Origin: Talinum fruticosum
Taxonomy: Eukaryota > Streptophyta > Magnoliopsida > Caryophyllales > Talinaceae
Length of the DNA stretch: 64,000 bases
Direction of reading: 5' to 3'
NCBI GenBank assembly: GCA_021018815.1
Contig: JAITYX010000120.1
Span: 682,001-746,000, forward strand
Part shown: piece after piece, positions 11,041 to 21,765 of the stretch
Layout: every line of letters begins with the position of its first letter
Numbering within the stretch: position 1 is the first letter of the stretch
The notes under the pieces: model-generated
The model's input: only the letters and a program-made list of their open reading frames with translations
What the model was told of the DNA's origin: nothing
Database searches by the model: none
Made by a program: the position numbers and the translations under genes

Positions 11041-12440
11041 CAAGTAAGAGAGATGAAGAAGCAAAACGTTTAAGAAAAGGAGAAAGATTAGGTCCTCCAC
11101 CTCCACCTAGCTTATCTCCTCCAAAGAGTCTCAAACATGAATCCCCTAAACACAAATCTAAACTTCAGCCTGATCCATGTGTAGATCAAATAGAACATAT
11201 GTTAAGGGAGTAATCCATGTTTAGTAATCATTATTTTGATTATAAGGGATTCACTTCAATCCCCGAGGGTAAACTACCTCCAATGTTTACCATGCCGGAT
11301 ATCAAGTTTAAAGGTTCCGAGAATCATCATCATCACGTTCGTAACTTCTTAGGAGCAATAACTCTTAAAAACATTCTAGAAAACTCATACCACATCATCT
11401 TCCCTTCCACTTTCGATACTGATGTAATGAAGTAGTACAATGCGATCGACCAACGCAAGGTTGCCAACTGGATCGATATGTGCAAGGAGTTCCTACATCA
11501 ATACTCCTACAACACCGATTTGCCAGTCATTCTTAGAGACTTCGAATTAATCAAACAAGATGAGAAAGAAAGCTAAACATATTTTCTCACCAAATAGAGA
11601 GCAAAGGCTGCCCACATGGTAAATCGACCCTCCGAGAAGGACCAAGTTAGGATCATCATGAAAAAACCTTCAACTCTAATTACAATCAACATCTCAAAAT
11701 TTTTCCAATGATGAACTTCTCAACCTTAGAGATGGAAAAATTCCTTACGAGTGTCTAGAGGTAATTATCACTCCAAAGATAAGACCACCTAAAAATATAC
11801 TGACTGCACTCCTATTGATACTACATATACTCAAGCCCTTGACCGTGTCTTGGCTAAGGGGAACATAGAATTTCCACCGATTAAAGCATAATCGAAACCA
11901 TGAAATAGTCCAAAAACTTGGACATGGGAAAATTTTTCAAGTACCATCTTGGATGAGGACACAATACCAAACAGTGTTGGACATTCAAGAAAAACTAGAA
12001 AGCATGTTTCGAAATGGTCAACTCCCTTTACCGAAGGTCGCTCAAAAACTAAGTAACAACAACAATCCTTTTAATGGTACCTTGACTATTTTTACTGAAC
12101 CCACTCCAAGTTAATGGGACCACTCTATCTTCATTCAAGATATTGATGAGTCCAACATACTTCTTAACCTCGCCTCCTTTAGATCCAAAAGTCCATGGGT
12201 TATGGTTAAGTAATAGAGAGGATGTCTACGAAATAAGAAGCTATGGTAATGACAATGCCGACGACTTGTGAGGCACAACACCCTTAGAAGAAGAAGACTT
12301 TTGGGGAGAACCAAAAGGTCCATCAATCCAATTCCTTACAAAAATCTAGACGACACAATGCACTATTGGGTCCACAACAGACTCAAGAAGCGCCAAAAGA
12401 GCCGAAGCTACTAAAAAGAAGACCCAATCCTTAACTAGCT
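11041..12440 (+). pseudogene. gag: Tat-type gag remnant
   Basis: Mixed-frame translation reads LPPMFTMPDIKFKGSENH (near 11275), then a segment with VANWIDMCKEFLHQYSYNTD (near 11460-11520) and RAKAAHMV (near 11600). These follow the retrotransposon gag pattern of Tat elements (PPKFKVPxFxKYxG, then W..M..EF..QY.FN). At about 11925-11985 KYHLG, GHNT and QCWTFK correspond to the zinc-knuckle-like CKYHxxxGHxTxxC region, with the first Cys lost. Several stops interrupt the frame. The product would have packaged element RNA in virus-like particles. Confidence 0.72.
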
Positions 12441-12479
12441 TCAAAAATTAAAGGTCGGTATATCAATTTGGTAACTAAT

Positions 12480-13343
12480 ATCTGCTTGCAGAAACATAGG
12501 TAGGCTTTGATTGACTAACTTAGTAACATTGAGGTTTCTCCTCAAAACCAAGCCAGATGAAGGGGTAGGATTGGTTAAAAATGGGGATGGAACTATTATC
12601 ATTGATAAAAAGGATCTTCCTGTAGAAGGCTTTGCAAGCAACAATGCCCTCTATTTAACTATAACTTGCATTAACAAGTTTGTTCCATTAACTTTGGTAG
12701 ACAAGGATTAGTAGTGAATGTTTGTCCCCGGAGAACCGCCTGAAGCCTAGGAATTAGAGAGCAAGAACTCTCTAAATAGATTGTCCATCTTTGAGCTTAC
12801 AATAATTCTAAGAGAACAATTTTGGGAACAGTTACCTTGCCAATTAATGTAGGGCCAGTAGAAAGGATCATCGGATTCCCAATCCTAGATATCCTAACTA
12901 CCTTTAATTTACTCCTAAGATGTCATTGGTTGCATGATTATCAAGCAAGTGCCCTCTATAATGTATCGAAACTTAAATTAATCATCAAAGGTCAACTTGT
13001 TACTGCTAATGGGGATAATCGTTGTGCTACTATCACTTCAAAAGAGTATGTGGTTGAGATCGAGCACAATGCCAATGATGAGGAACTATACGGATTCAAG
13101 ATTGTTGCTGCTTTAGATAAGGATGAAGCACCTCTTAACTATTATCCTTATGGTAACCCTAGCATCCATTTGATGCTTAGGAGGAAGGGGTACTTTCCTG
13201 GTCTTGCTGTTGGCCAAAGGGCATACCACCGTATCATTCCACCCTTTGAACCTACCAACAACTACCACTTTGGGCTAGGCTATCAACCTACTACTAAAGA
13301 AATAGCCCAAGCCAAGTGGGAAATTCAGGCTAAGAAGACTTAA
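12480..13343 (+). pseudogene. Tat-type aspartic protease and C-terminal linker
   Basis: The segment around 12630-12710 (NALYLTI, then VPLTLVDKD) is the Tat protease start, where the catalytic motif is normally LVDNGS; here the Asp remains but the Gly/Ser are lost. After a frameshift, the open stretch 12822-13343 gives GTVTLPINVGPVER, a LLRCHWLHDYQA block (family LLGRPWLHxYxA), and a GYFPGLAVGQ stretch like the glycine-rich element after Tat proteases. This open frame of 173 codons is one of the best-preserved pieces of the element. It lies between gag and RT, the normal order. Confidence 0.78.
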
Positions 13344-13949
13344 ACTCACAAAGTCCGTTTTATCAAGCCCTTGCCTTACACTCGAATAGGCAATTCCTAA
13401 AAGAAGAAGATGATTTTCCTTATTATGGTTTTCCCGAGCCCTACTATATCAAGGAAAAAGGCATCCTAGTACCTAGTTTAGAGATATTCAATGACCGTTA
13501 TATACTTGGAGAATGAGGCACCCTACCTCCTCGAAGAGGGAAAGTCCACACCAGATTAGACCAACCTAGTTAGGAATAATCTTTTCGGTCTTCTGTTTGG
13601 ACAAGAAAAGAACTTAGAGGGGAATTCGGTCCAGGTACTTTGACGGGGCCATGCCGCACCTGCAGTTCTATCCGTCCAAGTTCATCACCAATATCGATAA
13701 CGAAGGCTGCAAGCACATCACTTGCATTGATGCCGAAGAGGGTCAAGAATTCACCATCGGCTTAGGAGCGAATCCCTTTCCCGAGTCTAGTATTAGGTGT
13801 TCTTCTTATGTCATATCTAATTTTGTTATTCTTGATTCTATATCTTTAGTTTCGAGTCCGATGTACTCATTTCTTCTTTTAATAAAGTGAATCTTTCCGC
13901 TTACTCTTTCCCTCCTCTTGCTTTGAAGTGTTTTACCTCTAATGATGAA
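13344..13949 (+). other. Degenerate protease-RT linker of Tat element
   Basis: No intact ORF. Short readable pieces (DDFPYYGFPEPYYI near 13410 and FVILDSISLVSSPMYS near 13820) lie in the expected position of the long spacer between protease and RT in Tat elements. I could not assign a domain. Confidence 0.4.
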
Positions 13950-15158
13950 TAAGAAAACCCTAAAGAATTAATAAATGTTATGGAAGATCATGAAAATCAC
14001 TCTCTAATAATAGAGGAAACAATCATAATTAATCTAGAATCGTGGATCAAGCTCAAGAGGTTAAGATCGGAAAACGCTTGATGCGGAAGAGCGAAGTAAT
14101 TCACTTCACTCCTTACAAAGTTCATGAATGCCTTTGGATGGTCCCACAAAGACATGCTAGGGATAAATCCTAGTATAGCTGAACATAAAATTCCACTATA
14201 CAAAGATGCTAAGTCTCGTTAAGTAGAAATTTAGAAGGATGAAACCTAAATGGGCTTTGGAGATTAAGGAAGATGTGTAGAAGAAGTTCAAGGTTGGGTT
14301 CATCAAAGTTTACTATCCTTAGTGGGTCGCAAATATAGTACATGTTCCGAAGAATGACGGTAGGTTCCACATGTGCGTCGACTTCGAGAGATCCGAATGA
14401 GGCGAGCGCTAAGATTGATAACACAGTTGGTCATGCTTTGCCCTCGTTTATGGATGCCTATGTTTGATACAATTAGGTGAAGATGGTTAAAGAAGACATG
14501 GAAAAGACGACCTTCATCAATTAATGGGGGATATTTTGTTGCGTGCTGATGCCATTTGGGCTAAAAAACGCCGGTGCAACATACCAAAGGATAGCTACGA
14601 CCTTATAACATGGAATGATCCATAAGGAAGTTGAAGTTTATATGGATGACATGATCATAAAGTCTAAAGATAGGACAGGGCACTTATCCAGCCTAAGAAA
14701 ATTCTTCCTTAGACTCGGAAAGTACGAGCATGTGCCTTAATCCTCAAAGCTGCGCCTTCGGGGTAACTTCCGGAAAACTATTAGGCTAAGTTATAAATCT
14801 TATAGGAATTGAAGTTGATCCATCCAATATCATAGCTATTCAGGAGATCCCACCACCAAATACGAGAGAAGAAAATTCGAGGTTTCCTAGGACGTTTACA
14901 ACACATCAACCGTTTCATACCAAAACTAACTATGTTTGTCAATCTATTTTCAAGAAGCTGAATAAAGGATCTACGCCCATTTGGGGTACCAAGTGCCAAC
15001 AAGCATTTGAGAAGGTTAGGGAATATCTAGCTAACTCTCTAGTGCTAGTTCCGCCCCAACTAAGGAAACCTTTACTACGTACCTCACCACAACGAGAGAT
15101 AGGTATGGGTGCCATGCTAGCTGAACAAGATAGGAAGGAAGGACACACGATTTATTAC
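13950..15158 (+). pseudogene. pol: Tat-type reverse transcriptase and start of RNase H (interrupted)
   Basis: Readable in mixed frames: a segment ending FGWSHKDMLGI then AEHKIPL (near 14125-14190; family FAWSYxDMPGIxPxIAEHxxP), MEKTTFIN (14500), LMPFGLKNAGATYQR (14548-14592), the catalytic block VEVYMDDMIIKSKD (14632-14672; YMDD), GIEVDPSNIIAIQE (14810-14850), FLGRLQHINRFIPK (14885-14925), and finally GHTIYY at 15140-15158. The sequence stops there because Athila is inserted. The next residues of the same motif (LCKNF then CETRY) resume at 23113. Stops and frameshifts are frequent. Confidence 0.85.
15154..15158 (+). repeat. Target site duplication of Athila, left copy (ATTAC)
   Basis: ATTAC directly before the TG of the 5' LTR. 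The identical ATTAC follows the 3' LTR at 23108-23112. Five bases is the normal gypsy duplication. Confidence 0.92.
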
Positions 15159-15383
15159 TGTTCGGGTTGGTACCGAGGCATTCTTGCCAACCCTAACACT
15201 TGATTTTAGTTTATAATAAATACCAATCTAGGAGACTTATATGTTTTTGTTACTTTATTAGGTAATTAATCAACTGGGCAAAAACTCGGATATCATCAAG
15301 GTTTCGGGGAGCAAATGAATGCTCGAGGTGCGTAACCGAGAAAGAAAAGAACAATCCTTGAAGATTGGGCCAAGAAATTAATG

Positions 15384-15605
15384 GCATGGTCGTGCCGGTA
15401 CATGTCATGACTGTGCCCAACCGATCAACCGCAACCTGAAAGCCGCAAGCCGGCACGGTCATGATCGTGCCATTTGGCACGATCGTGCTCGTAGGCATGA
15501 GCGTGCCAAGGCTGGTCATGACAGTGCCCATTTGGTCAAACCCCGCAACCTCGAAGCCGCAAGGTGGCACGGTCGTTCTCGTGCCACGTGGCACGACCGT
15601 GCCAA
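15384..15605. promoter_or_regulatory. Clustered GGCACG/CGTGCC inverted motifs in Athila U3
   Basis: About 220 bases just upstream of the TATA box hold repeated half-sites GGCACG and CGTGCC, often paired as near-palindromes, for example GGCACGGTCATGATCGTGCC at 15452-15471 and GTGCCACGTGGCAC at 15581-15594. The block recurs in the 3' LTR (about 21990-22215) and, shortened, in the internal region (19440-19605). Their position suggests promoter or enhancer binding sites, but that role is inferred. Confidence 0.65.
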
Positions 15606-15622
15606 CTTAAGTTTTCAGGCCC

Positions 15623-15630
15623 TATAAAAG
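15623..15630 (+). promoter_or_regulatory. TATA box of Athila LTR
   Basis: TATAAAAG, preceded by the palindromic motif cluster. The same box is in the 3' LTR at 22231-22238. Confidence 0.75.
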
Positions 15631-16509
15631 CGTTGCTTCGGCTTCGAAAAATGGATTGGCCATTTTCTTTACTTTTAGGTTTTAGCTGTTGTTTTTCCTC
15701 CGTAATTTTCTCTAAATTCTCTAAATATTATGAGTCAAATTTAATGCAAGTTTTAGTTTTGCTACTCTCATTAGATTCCTTTGTAAATTTCTTCCATTTT
15801 GATGTTAATTTCAAGTGGTTTACTCCATGCTCTGTGTTGATCATCTCGTAAACCTACCCCAAAACCCCTCATTGAGGTGAGAGAGAGGGTAAAAGTGATT
15901 AAAAGACTCCCCTTTAATTGGGTTAGAGGCTTTTCCTCACTTTTACAACCTTAATCACCCCTTTGATAAACTTTAGTCATCGATTTTTTTCTTTTTCCCT
16001 TTTCCTTTGTTTTTCTAACATTAGACCCACAAAAATGAGTGTCTTTTATTTGGAGAATCATGCTAGGAGTTAGCCATGGATCAATGTTGGAGATTCTTGA
16101 AATTGGTAATTTTTCCGTATTCCCTCTATTTTATCTTTTATTTAGTGGTGGCTATTAGGATTGATTTTATTTATTGTTATAGTTGTAGATATTTACGGTT
16201 GTTGTTTACTTGAGAGTATTGTGATTGTGTTGGTGATCAATTTGAGGATGAAATTTGGGATGTTGTTGAGCCTTGATGGCTATGATCACCATTTGTAGTT
16301 TAGTCTAGCTCGGTTTTTAATTTTTGTTTAGCTTTAGCATAGCTTAGTTCTTAGTTTTAGCATTTAATGCTTGTTCTTTTTTGTAGTCTAATTATTTGCT
16401 ATTAATCTAAGTAATTGAGTGAACCCCTTTTCAATCAAACATTAGTGGTAGTTTTCCTCCATCCCCGAGGACGATAGTCTAAACCCCTTGTTACAAACGA
16501 ACAAATTTT

Positions 16510-16527
16510 TGGCGTTGTTGCCGAGGA
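16510..16527 (+). other. Primer-binding site of Athila (tRNA-Asp type)
   Basis: TGGCGTTGTTGCCGAGGA sits six bases after the LTR end. It differs at a few bases from the TGGCGCCGTTGCCGGGGA site that Athila elements use to bind tRNA-Asp for minus-strand priming. Confidence 0.88.
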
Positions 16528-16750
16528 TGGAACTGTTAAATTACCACCAATTTTTGATCGAATTGTGTATATAAGTCTTTTCTTTGTTTTGTTTTGAAAA
16601 AAAGAAGAAAATAATTGAAAAAAATAGAAAAATTAAAAAAATGGGAACGTGTTATTGTGTTGAATGAGTGTGTGGTCTTAGGATTCAATTAGTGGTCGAT
16701 TAATTAAAAGAAACGAAAGCATTGAGCCCATACCCCCATTTTGCTAAGTC

Positions 16751-17800
16751 ATGGCTGAAAATGATCAAGAGAATGAACGAGAGGCTCCACCTCGTAGGAC
16801 TTTAAATCACAATTTTTGACCACCGAGGTCTATCCTTCCCTCTTGCTTCAATCTCCCCGACCTCCAAGCCGAAGTCAATTTGTTCTTCAGCCCCAATACA
16901 CTCAAATCCTTTCTACTTTTTTGGGGATCAAAGCACCCTACATGCTGTTGAGGGAGTTCGAGGAAGTGTGCGAAATGGTGCACTTTAAAAATGTGTCAAC
17001 CGACATTGTAAGGCTAAGACTTGTTCCTTTCGCCTTGTGAGACATGGCTAAGAAGTGGATGTATAGCCTTCCCACTTGTTCCATTGCTACATGGGATGAA
17101 TTTGTGCGGGGTTTCTTAGAAAGTACTTTACCAATGCCAAAACTATCGGGTTCGGGAATGAGATTAATCATTTTGTGCAATAAGAGAATGAATCCTTTTG
17201 GAAATACTTTGAGAGGTTTAGGGACCTCTTGACCCAATGTCCTCATCATGGACATAAATTGTCTCATTTGTTCCAAATTGTGTATGAGGGTCTTGACCAA
17301 CAAGCCCGGACCATGATCAAATCTATGTGTCAAGGGGGTTTTCTGAATATGATTGATAATGAGGCATGGGATTTCTTTGAGGACATTGCCGAAAAACCAT
17401 GAGTCGTTAGTGGTCAAAGGGGAGGGATGCATATGTTTAATGACACGAGTTACTTTGACTCGAAGGTCGCTGCCTTGGAAAACATGATTAAAGGGCTTGG
17501 TTTTACACAAGGTGAAGCCCCAATTTCACAACCCCCTTTAGCTATTTGTTCTCAATGTCAATCGAGTGATCATTCTTTGAGTGCTTGTCCTTAGTTCACT
17601 CAACAGTTGGCTACTAGCCATGAGCATGTCAATGCGGCCTTTCAAAGGCCCAAGTTTGATCCTTATTCTAACACTTACAATCCAGGATGGGCTAAGCACC
17701 CAAATTTTTCATGGACAGGGTCAAATGCTTTAATGTCTAACAATCATAGAGGTTTCCAAGGAAACTTTTCTAGTACGTAATTTACTAGCCCCCATCCAAG
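16751..17800 (+). pseudogene. gag: Athila gag remnant with CCHC knuckle
   Basis: The ATG at 16751 begins MAENDQENEREAPPRRTL, typical of Athila gag starts. A frameshifted body then reads a LREFEEVCEMVHFKN segment (family FEEVCETVHFKN), TDIVRLRLVPFAL, ATWDEFVRGFLE and a PxKLSGSG stretch. Near 17553-17594 CSQCQSSDHSLSAC fits CX2CX4HX4C, the nucleocapsid zinc knuckle. The conserved KFDPYSNTYNPGWAKHPN segment follows (about 17650-17710). Stops at 17038 and 17401 and others kill the frame. The protein would form the particle shell and bind RNA. Confidence 0.85.
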
Positions 17801-17989
17801 GTGCATACAATGCACCAAGAGGGACCCCTTGTCCGTTTGTAGCTCAATCCCAACCCCCTCCGGTTATATTGACTATGATAGGATGGAAAAAAGGATTAAT
17901 GACATCGAGAGGACAATGAATGCTAACATGGAGAAAATAATGAGAAAATCGTTTTAAAGGGAAGAAAGACCAAGCCCACGTTGATAAGA

Positions 17990-18574
17990 TATGAGAGACA
18001 TTTTCTCGGGTCAAAAGCTTTACTTGATTTAGGTGCAAGTGTGAACTTGATACCTTTAAGTGTTTATGAGAGACTCGGGTTAGGCTAGCTAAAGCCAACT
18101 AGTATGGTACTTCAATTAGCCGATCGTTGTACTAGATTTCCTAGAGGGATGGTCGAGGATGTCTTAGTTAAGGTTAGGGAATTTGTCTTTCCCACTGATT
18201 TTGCTCGTTCTTGAAACTGAATTGGTTACTTGTCGGGAAAATGAGATTCCAGTTATTCTTTGTCGTTCGTTCCTTGCTACGACAAATGCTTTGATTAATT
18301 ATAAGAATGGAAAAATGAAGTTGACTTTTGGCAACATGACCATGGATGTTAACGTGTTTAACCTTCAAAAGCAACCTAATGGATTTGATGATGTGGAGCA
18401 GTCTACCCTTAATTGGGTGAGTGACTTTTGTTTTGATGAGTTGGAGTATGTATTTGATGAAATTGATGATGAATGGGCAACTTGTGAGTTTAAGTCATTC
18501 ATGATGGAATATGATCCCGAGTTTAATGCATTTGCTTATGATGTGGAACCATGTGACATTGAGTCAATTAGTTA
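17990..18574 (+). pseudogene. Athila aspartic protease
   Basis: LDLGASVNLIPLSVYERLG (18021-18079) contains the DLGA active-site motif typical of Athila proteases. It is followed by [13 protein letters not shown] and a [13 protein letters not shown] stretch, then, after a frameshift near 18210, NEIPVILCRSFLATTNALI (18240-18297) and GKMKLTFGNMTM (18309-18344). The frame stays open to a stop at 18573. At least one stop and one frameshift occur within the domain. Confidence 0.85.
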
Positions 18575-19290
18575 ATTATTGCATGCATCCCAGCCCATGT
18601 CTCTTACTCGCATCAACCCTTGAGTCCGACCCTAATGTGCCTTCATCTTCCACTCTTGAGTTGAAACCCATGCCCAAGAACCTTAAGTACACATTTCTAG
18701 CTCCCCAAGAGACATATCCTGTGATCATTGCATCGGACTTAGATAGGGTTCAGGAAGACCTATTACTTGAAAAGACTCTTAATAGAAATCGAAAGGACTG
18801 GGTCGACAAGCTTGTCGATGCCCTTTGGGCTTATAGGACTGCATTTAAAACCCATTTAGGCATGTCTCCCTATAGGGTGGTGTATAGCAAGCCTTGTCAC
18901 CTCTCGCTTGAGCTTAAACATCGGGCTTGGTGGGCTATTACAACTCTCAACTGCGCCATAGGTGTCGCTTGTGAAGAGAGGAGATTGCAAATCGACAAAC
19001 TTGAAGAAATTAGGGCTGAAGCATATGAGAGTGCCCGATCTTCTAAAGAACAGGAAAAGTTCATTCATGATCGGAAAATTTTGAGAAAAACTTTGTTCCC
19101 AACATGAAGGTGTTCTTGTATGATTCGAGATTGCACCTATTCCCTAGCAAGTTAAGATCTAGGTGGACGGGTCCTTTTGTTGTTACCCAACTCTTTCCCA
19201 CGGGGCCGTAGAAATCCAGGACCCCATCACCAGTTCTCATCAAAAAGTGAATGTCCAACGGTTGAAAAAGTTTTTGGAAATGCCTTTGTG
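18575..19290 (+). pseudogene. pol: Athila pol junction: RT linker fused to integrase C-terminus
   Basis: The open frame first reads the pre-RT linker (LELKPMPKNLKYTFL, then YPVIIASDLDRVQEDLLLE at about 18660-18772). Without any RT, RNase H or integrase core it passes directly into the integrase C-terminal part: NRNRKDWVDKL, ALWAYRTAFKT, GMSPYRVVY (to about 18885). A frameshift near 19100 leads to [19 protein letters not shown] and the family's end at about 19290. The join near 18772 falls between two motifs that both contain LLEK/LEKT-like residues, so a microhomology-mediated deletion is plausible. The element cannot supply its own reverse transcription. Confidence 0.85.
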
Positions 19291-19994
19291 AAAATTTTTG
19301 TAATTAATTTTGTTTGTTTGTGTTTCTTAACTATCATTAAAAAAATTAAATAAATAAATAAATCAAAACATTAACAAATTGAAAATTGACCAAATCACAA
19401 AAAGAAGAAGAAGACCTAAGCGTGCCTGCATCGCCATGACCGTGCTAGTTTGAATAACAAATTTGAACCTGTAGGACCGCAAAGTGGCACGACCCCGCCC
19501 CATCATCCTGAAATTTTCCAGATCGTGCCACGCTTAGCCAGTATAACCGAAAGGTGGCATGGTCGTAACCGTGCTATGTGGCACTACCGTGCCACCGTGT
19601 TCTACCGAATTTAACTTCGGTTTCCTCCCCTTTTCTTCTTCATCTTCTTTCATTTCTTTGCTCGACGTCCATAGCCACGTAGCCACCACTTCTCACTTCT
19701 CTCTCTCCCGACCTCTTTCACTCACACACCCACCAATCCCACCTAAAACCACAAATTTCTTTCACAAAATCCTCCTTTCCTTCCAATTTTCTAAACAAAA
19801 AGCCCCAAATCTCTCAACTTGTCCTCCACTTTCTCTCTCCTCTCATCCCACTTCCACCGTTGTTGAGTTAGGGGTGGAAGAGAGAAAACGTTTGGTGTTT
19901 CACTTGTTTTTGTGGGTTCTTGCACATATCCTGAAGGTTTTTCACGAATTTGAGGCCAAGTGACCAAGAACTTCAAAGGTTCCGCTCTTCCTCC
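19291..19994 (+). other. Athila internal 3' region with U3-like motif cluster
   Basis: No convincing gene. At 19440-19605 are several GGCACG/CGTGCC half-sites like those of the LTR U3. A pyrimidine-rich stretch (19610-19860) follows, resembling a plant promoter/5' UTR in composition. It lies just upstream of the short ORF at 19995. Confidence 0.5.
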
Positions 19995-20168
19995 ATGGCT
20001 CCAAAACCTAAGAGAGTTAGGCCAACCCAAAAGGCTCCAAAAGCCGAGGCTATGAGGAGGAATGAGGAGATGTTGAGGGCCATGTATTATCATCATATGC
20101 ATCAAGGTGGGCCATCATACGCTCCACCGGATTGGACCCCACCCGGCCCCAACCCCGATGGGGGCTAG
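19995..20168 (+). pseudogene. Short ORF in Athila env-like position
   Basis: The ORF begins MAPKPKRVRPTQKAPKAE and ends in a Pro/Gly-rich tail (PPDWTPPGPNPDGG), 57 codons in all. Athila elements carry a second ORF here, downstream of integrase, which is sometimes called env-like and usually encodes several hundred residues starting with a basic peptide. I read this as the two ends of that ORF after a large deletion. The peptide is basic at the start, has no signal peptide and no membrane segment. A short unrelated ORF is the alternative. Confidence 0.45.
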
Positions 20169-21765
20169 TGAGTTTTGTAAGTCCCGTTTTCCCTACCCCA
20201 TCTTTTTCATGATATATTTCTTGTGGGGGCTTATTTTTGTATGTCATTAAGGGCACTTGCATGCTCATTAGGGGTTGTTTATTCGGCATCATTTATCCTA
20301 TATTGCCTTACTTTTTTGTCCTCTTCCCCCAACTTTTTCAATATGGTTGGCACTTGTTGGTCATTTGAAGTAAAATGTGGGTTGTGATTGTAAACGAATG
20401 GGCAACTAATGGATTTTGTGTTGAGTTATGATATATCAATCTTGGGTCCGTGGGTGTAATAATGTACATAATCTTTGTTTTTTTTTTTTTATATATATAG
20501 CTTTCTTTTTCGGATTATGTTTGTGTTCTTGTGTACATATGTGTTATGTTAGGCGTCATGAAAATACGGAGACACGTCGTCATTCCACTCCAAGGTATAA
20601 TTCTAGCTATTACCTTCCCTTTACTCTTTCCGACACATTTCTTTGTTTCATTTTTTACCCTCCCTTTCCTCAATGTGGACATTGTGTAATTTTAGTGTGG
20701 GGGTCGTGAAGTCATGTACCCAAAAATTTTTGTGTTGCTTAGCTTTTAGAAGTTTTCTATATGTTGATGAGATTTTGACTTTAATAATTTGGTTACTAGT
20801 TGTACATAGGTGAAATGTGCATGATTGATCACTTGACCAATGATAGAGCTTGTGGTTTTTGAGAATAACCTCGCCGCATATGATTCATTTTGTACCTACC
20901 TTGTTCACTAAACCATCACTCTGGAATTGAGTTGCTAGGTTGACCATGCACCTTTGTTTACTTAATGGTTTCGTAATGCTCAAATGAAAAAATAAGTGCA
21001 TAATTTGGGACCATTGTTCATAATCACTATCTATACTCATATCTTTAGTTGATCTGTGAATAAGTGGTTGCTCTTGCTTGATTACAGCACCTCTAATTGG
21101 CTTGTACATAAGTGCTTTCCACAGGTTACTAATAAAACCCCAAAAGGGAAGACGACCCAATTATGTGCTTGCTTTATGTTTCCTCCGGAGTACTTAAGGG
21201 CCTCAAAAACCCAAGAGCTACCCGCCCGGGAAAAGGGACACTTAGAGTTGAGTTTTGTGTGTGTGTTAACTTTGGAAAATCCCAAAAGATAGTTGAGCAT
21301 ACAAATCATCTAAGTATAGAGAATCGTGTTAGCTTTAATAATTTGTTTACGAGGTAATGACACATTGCACTTGAGCACCAAGGGGTACATATCGCACCAT
21401 TGTGTTGTGTGAGGTGAAAAATAAGAAACCGCGGGTGCATTTGTGGTCTAAGTGAGTCTTGATTGTGTGTCTTGCTTGTATATAGCTTGGTAACTAAGTT
21501 ATGAGTGTAATAAATCATGTTGATGTGTACATACTTCCCATCTCGCTTTGTATATATCCCATGTTTTCCGAAAAATTCCAAAAATACTTCAAAGATTTCA
21601 TGGGTATATCTTCTACAAGCCCTCACGAGACCTCACTTGTCCACTTGGGCTACCAAGGGGTTTAAAGGGCTTGTTGCATGTGCTAAATGCAACCGTTGCA
21701 CCTACGAAAAGGTGATTTCCTCTTGTTTTACTCGAGGACGAGCAAAATCTAAGTGTGTGGGTATT
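20169..21765 (+). other. Athila 3' noncoding region and polypurine tract
   Basis: Long noncoding stretch with no domain. Near 20680-20705 the word GTGTAATTTTAGTGTGGGGG resembles the conserved motif of Athila 3' regions. At the end CTCGAGGACGAGCAAAATCT then AAGTGTGTGGGTATT leads straight to the LTR start. This is the Athila polypurine-tract position (about 21751-21765), with T interruptions. Confidence 0.6.

Larger units (their letters stand above)
15159..16503 (+). repeat. 5' LTR of Athila element
   Basis: TGTTCG start and CGAACA end give a 6-bp terminal inverted repeat. A TATA box (TATAAAAG) lies at 15623-15630 and downstream AT-rich R/U5 sequence matches the 3' LTR at 21766-23107. Confidence 0.92.

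Noticed and set aside
16938..17510. 190-codon minus-strand ORF
   Set aside because: It is the antisense shadow of the Athila gag; the plus strand carries the conserved motifs.
19559..19963. 134-codon ORF upstream of the Athila 3' ORF
   Set aside because: It overlaps the U3-like motif block and a pyrimidine-rich stretch; Ser/Pro/Leu-rich by composition, with no recognisable domain.
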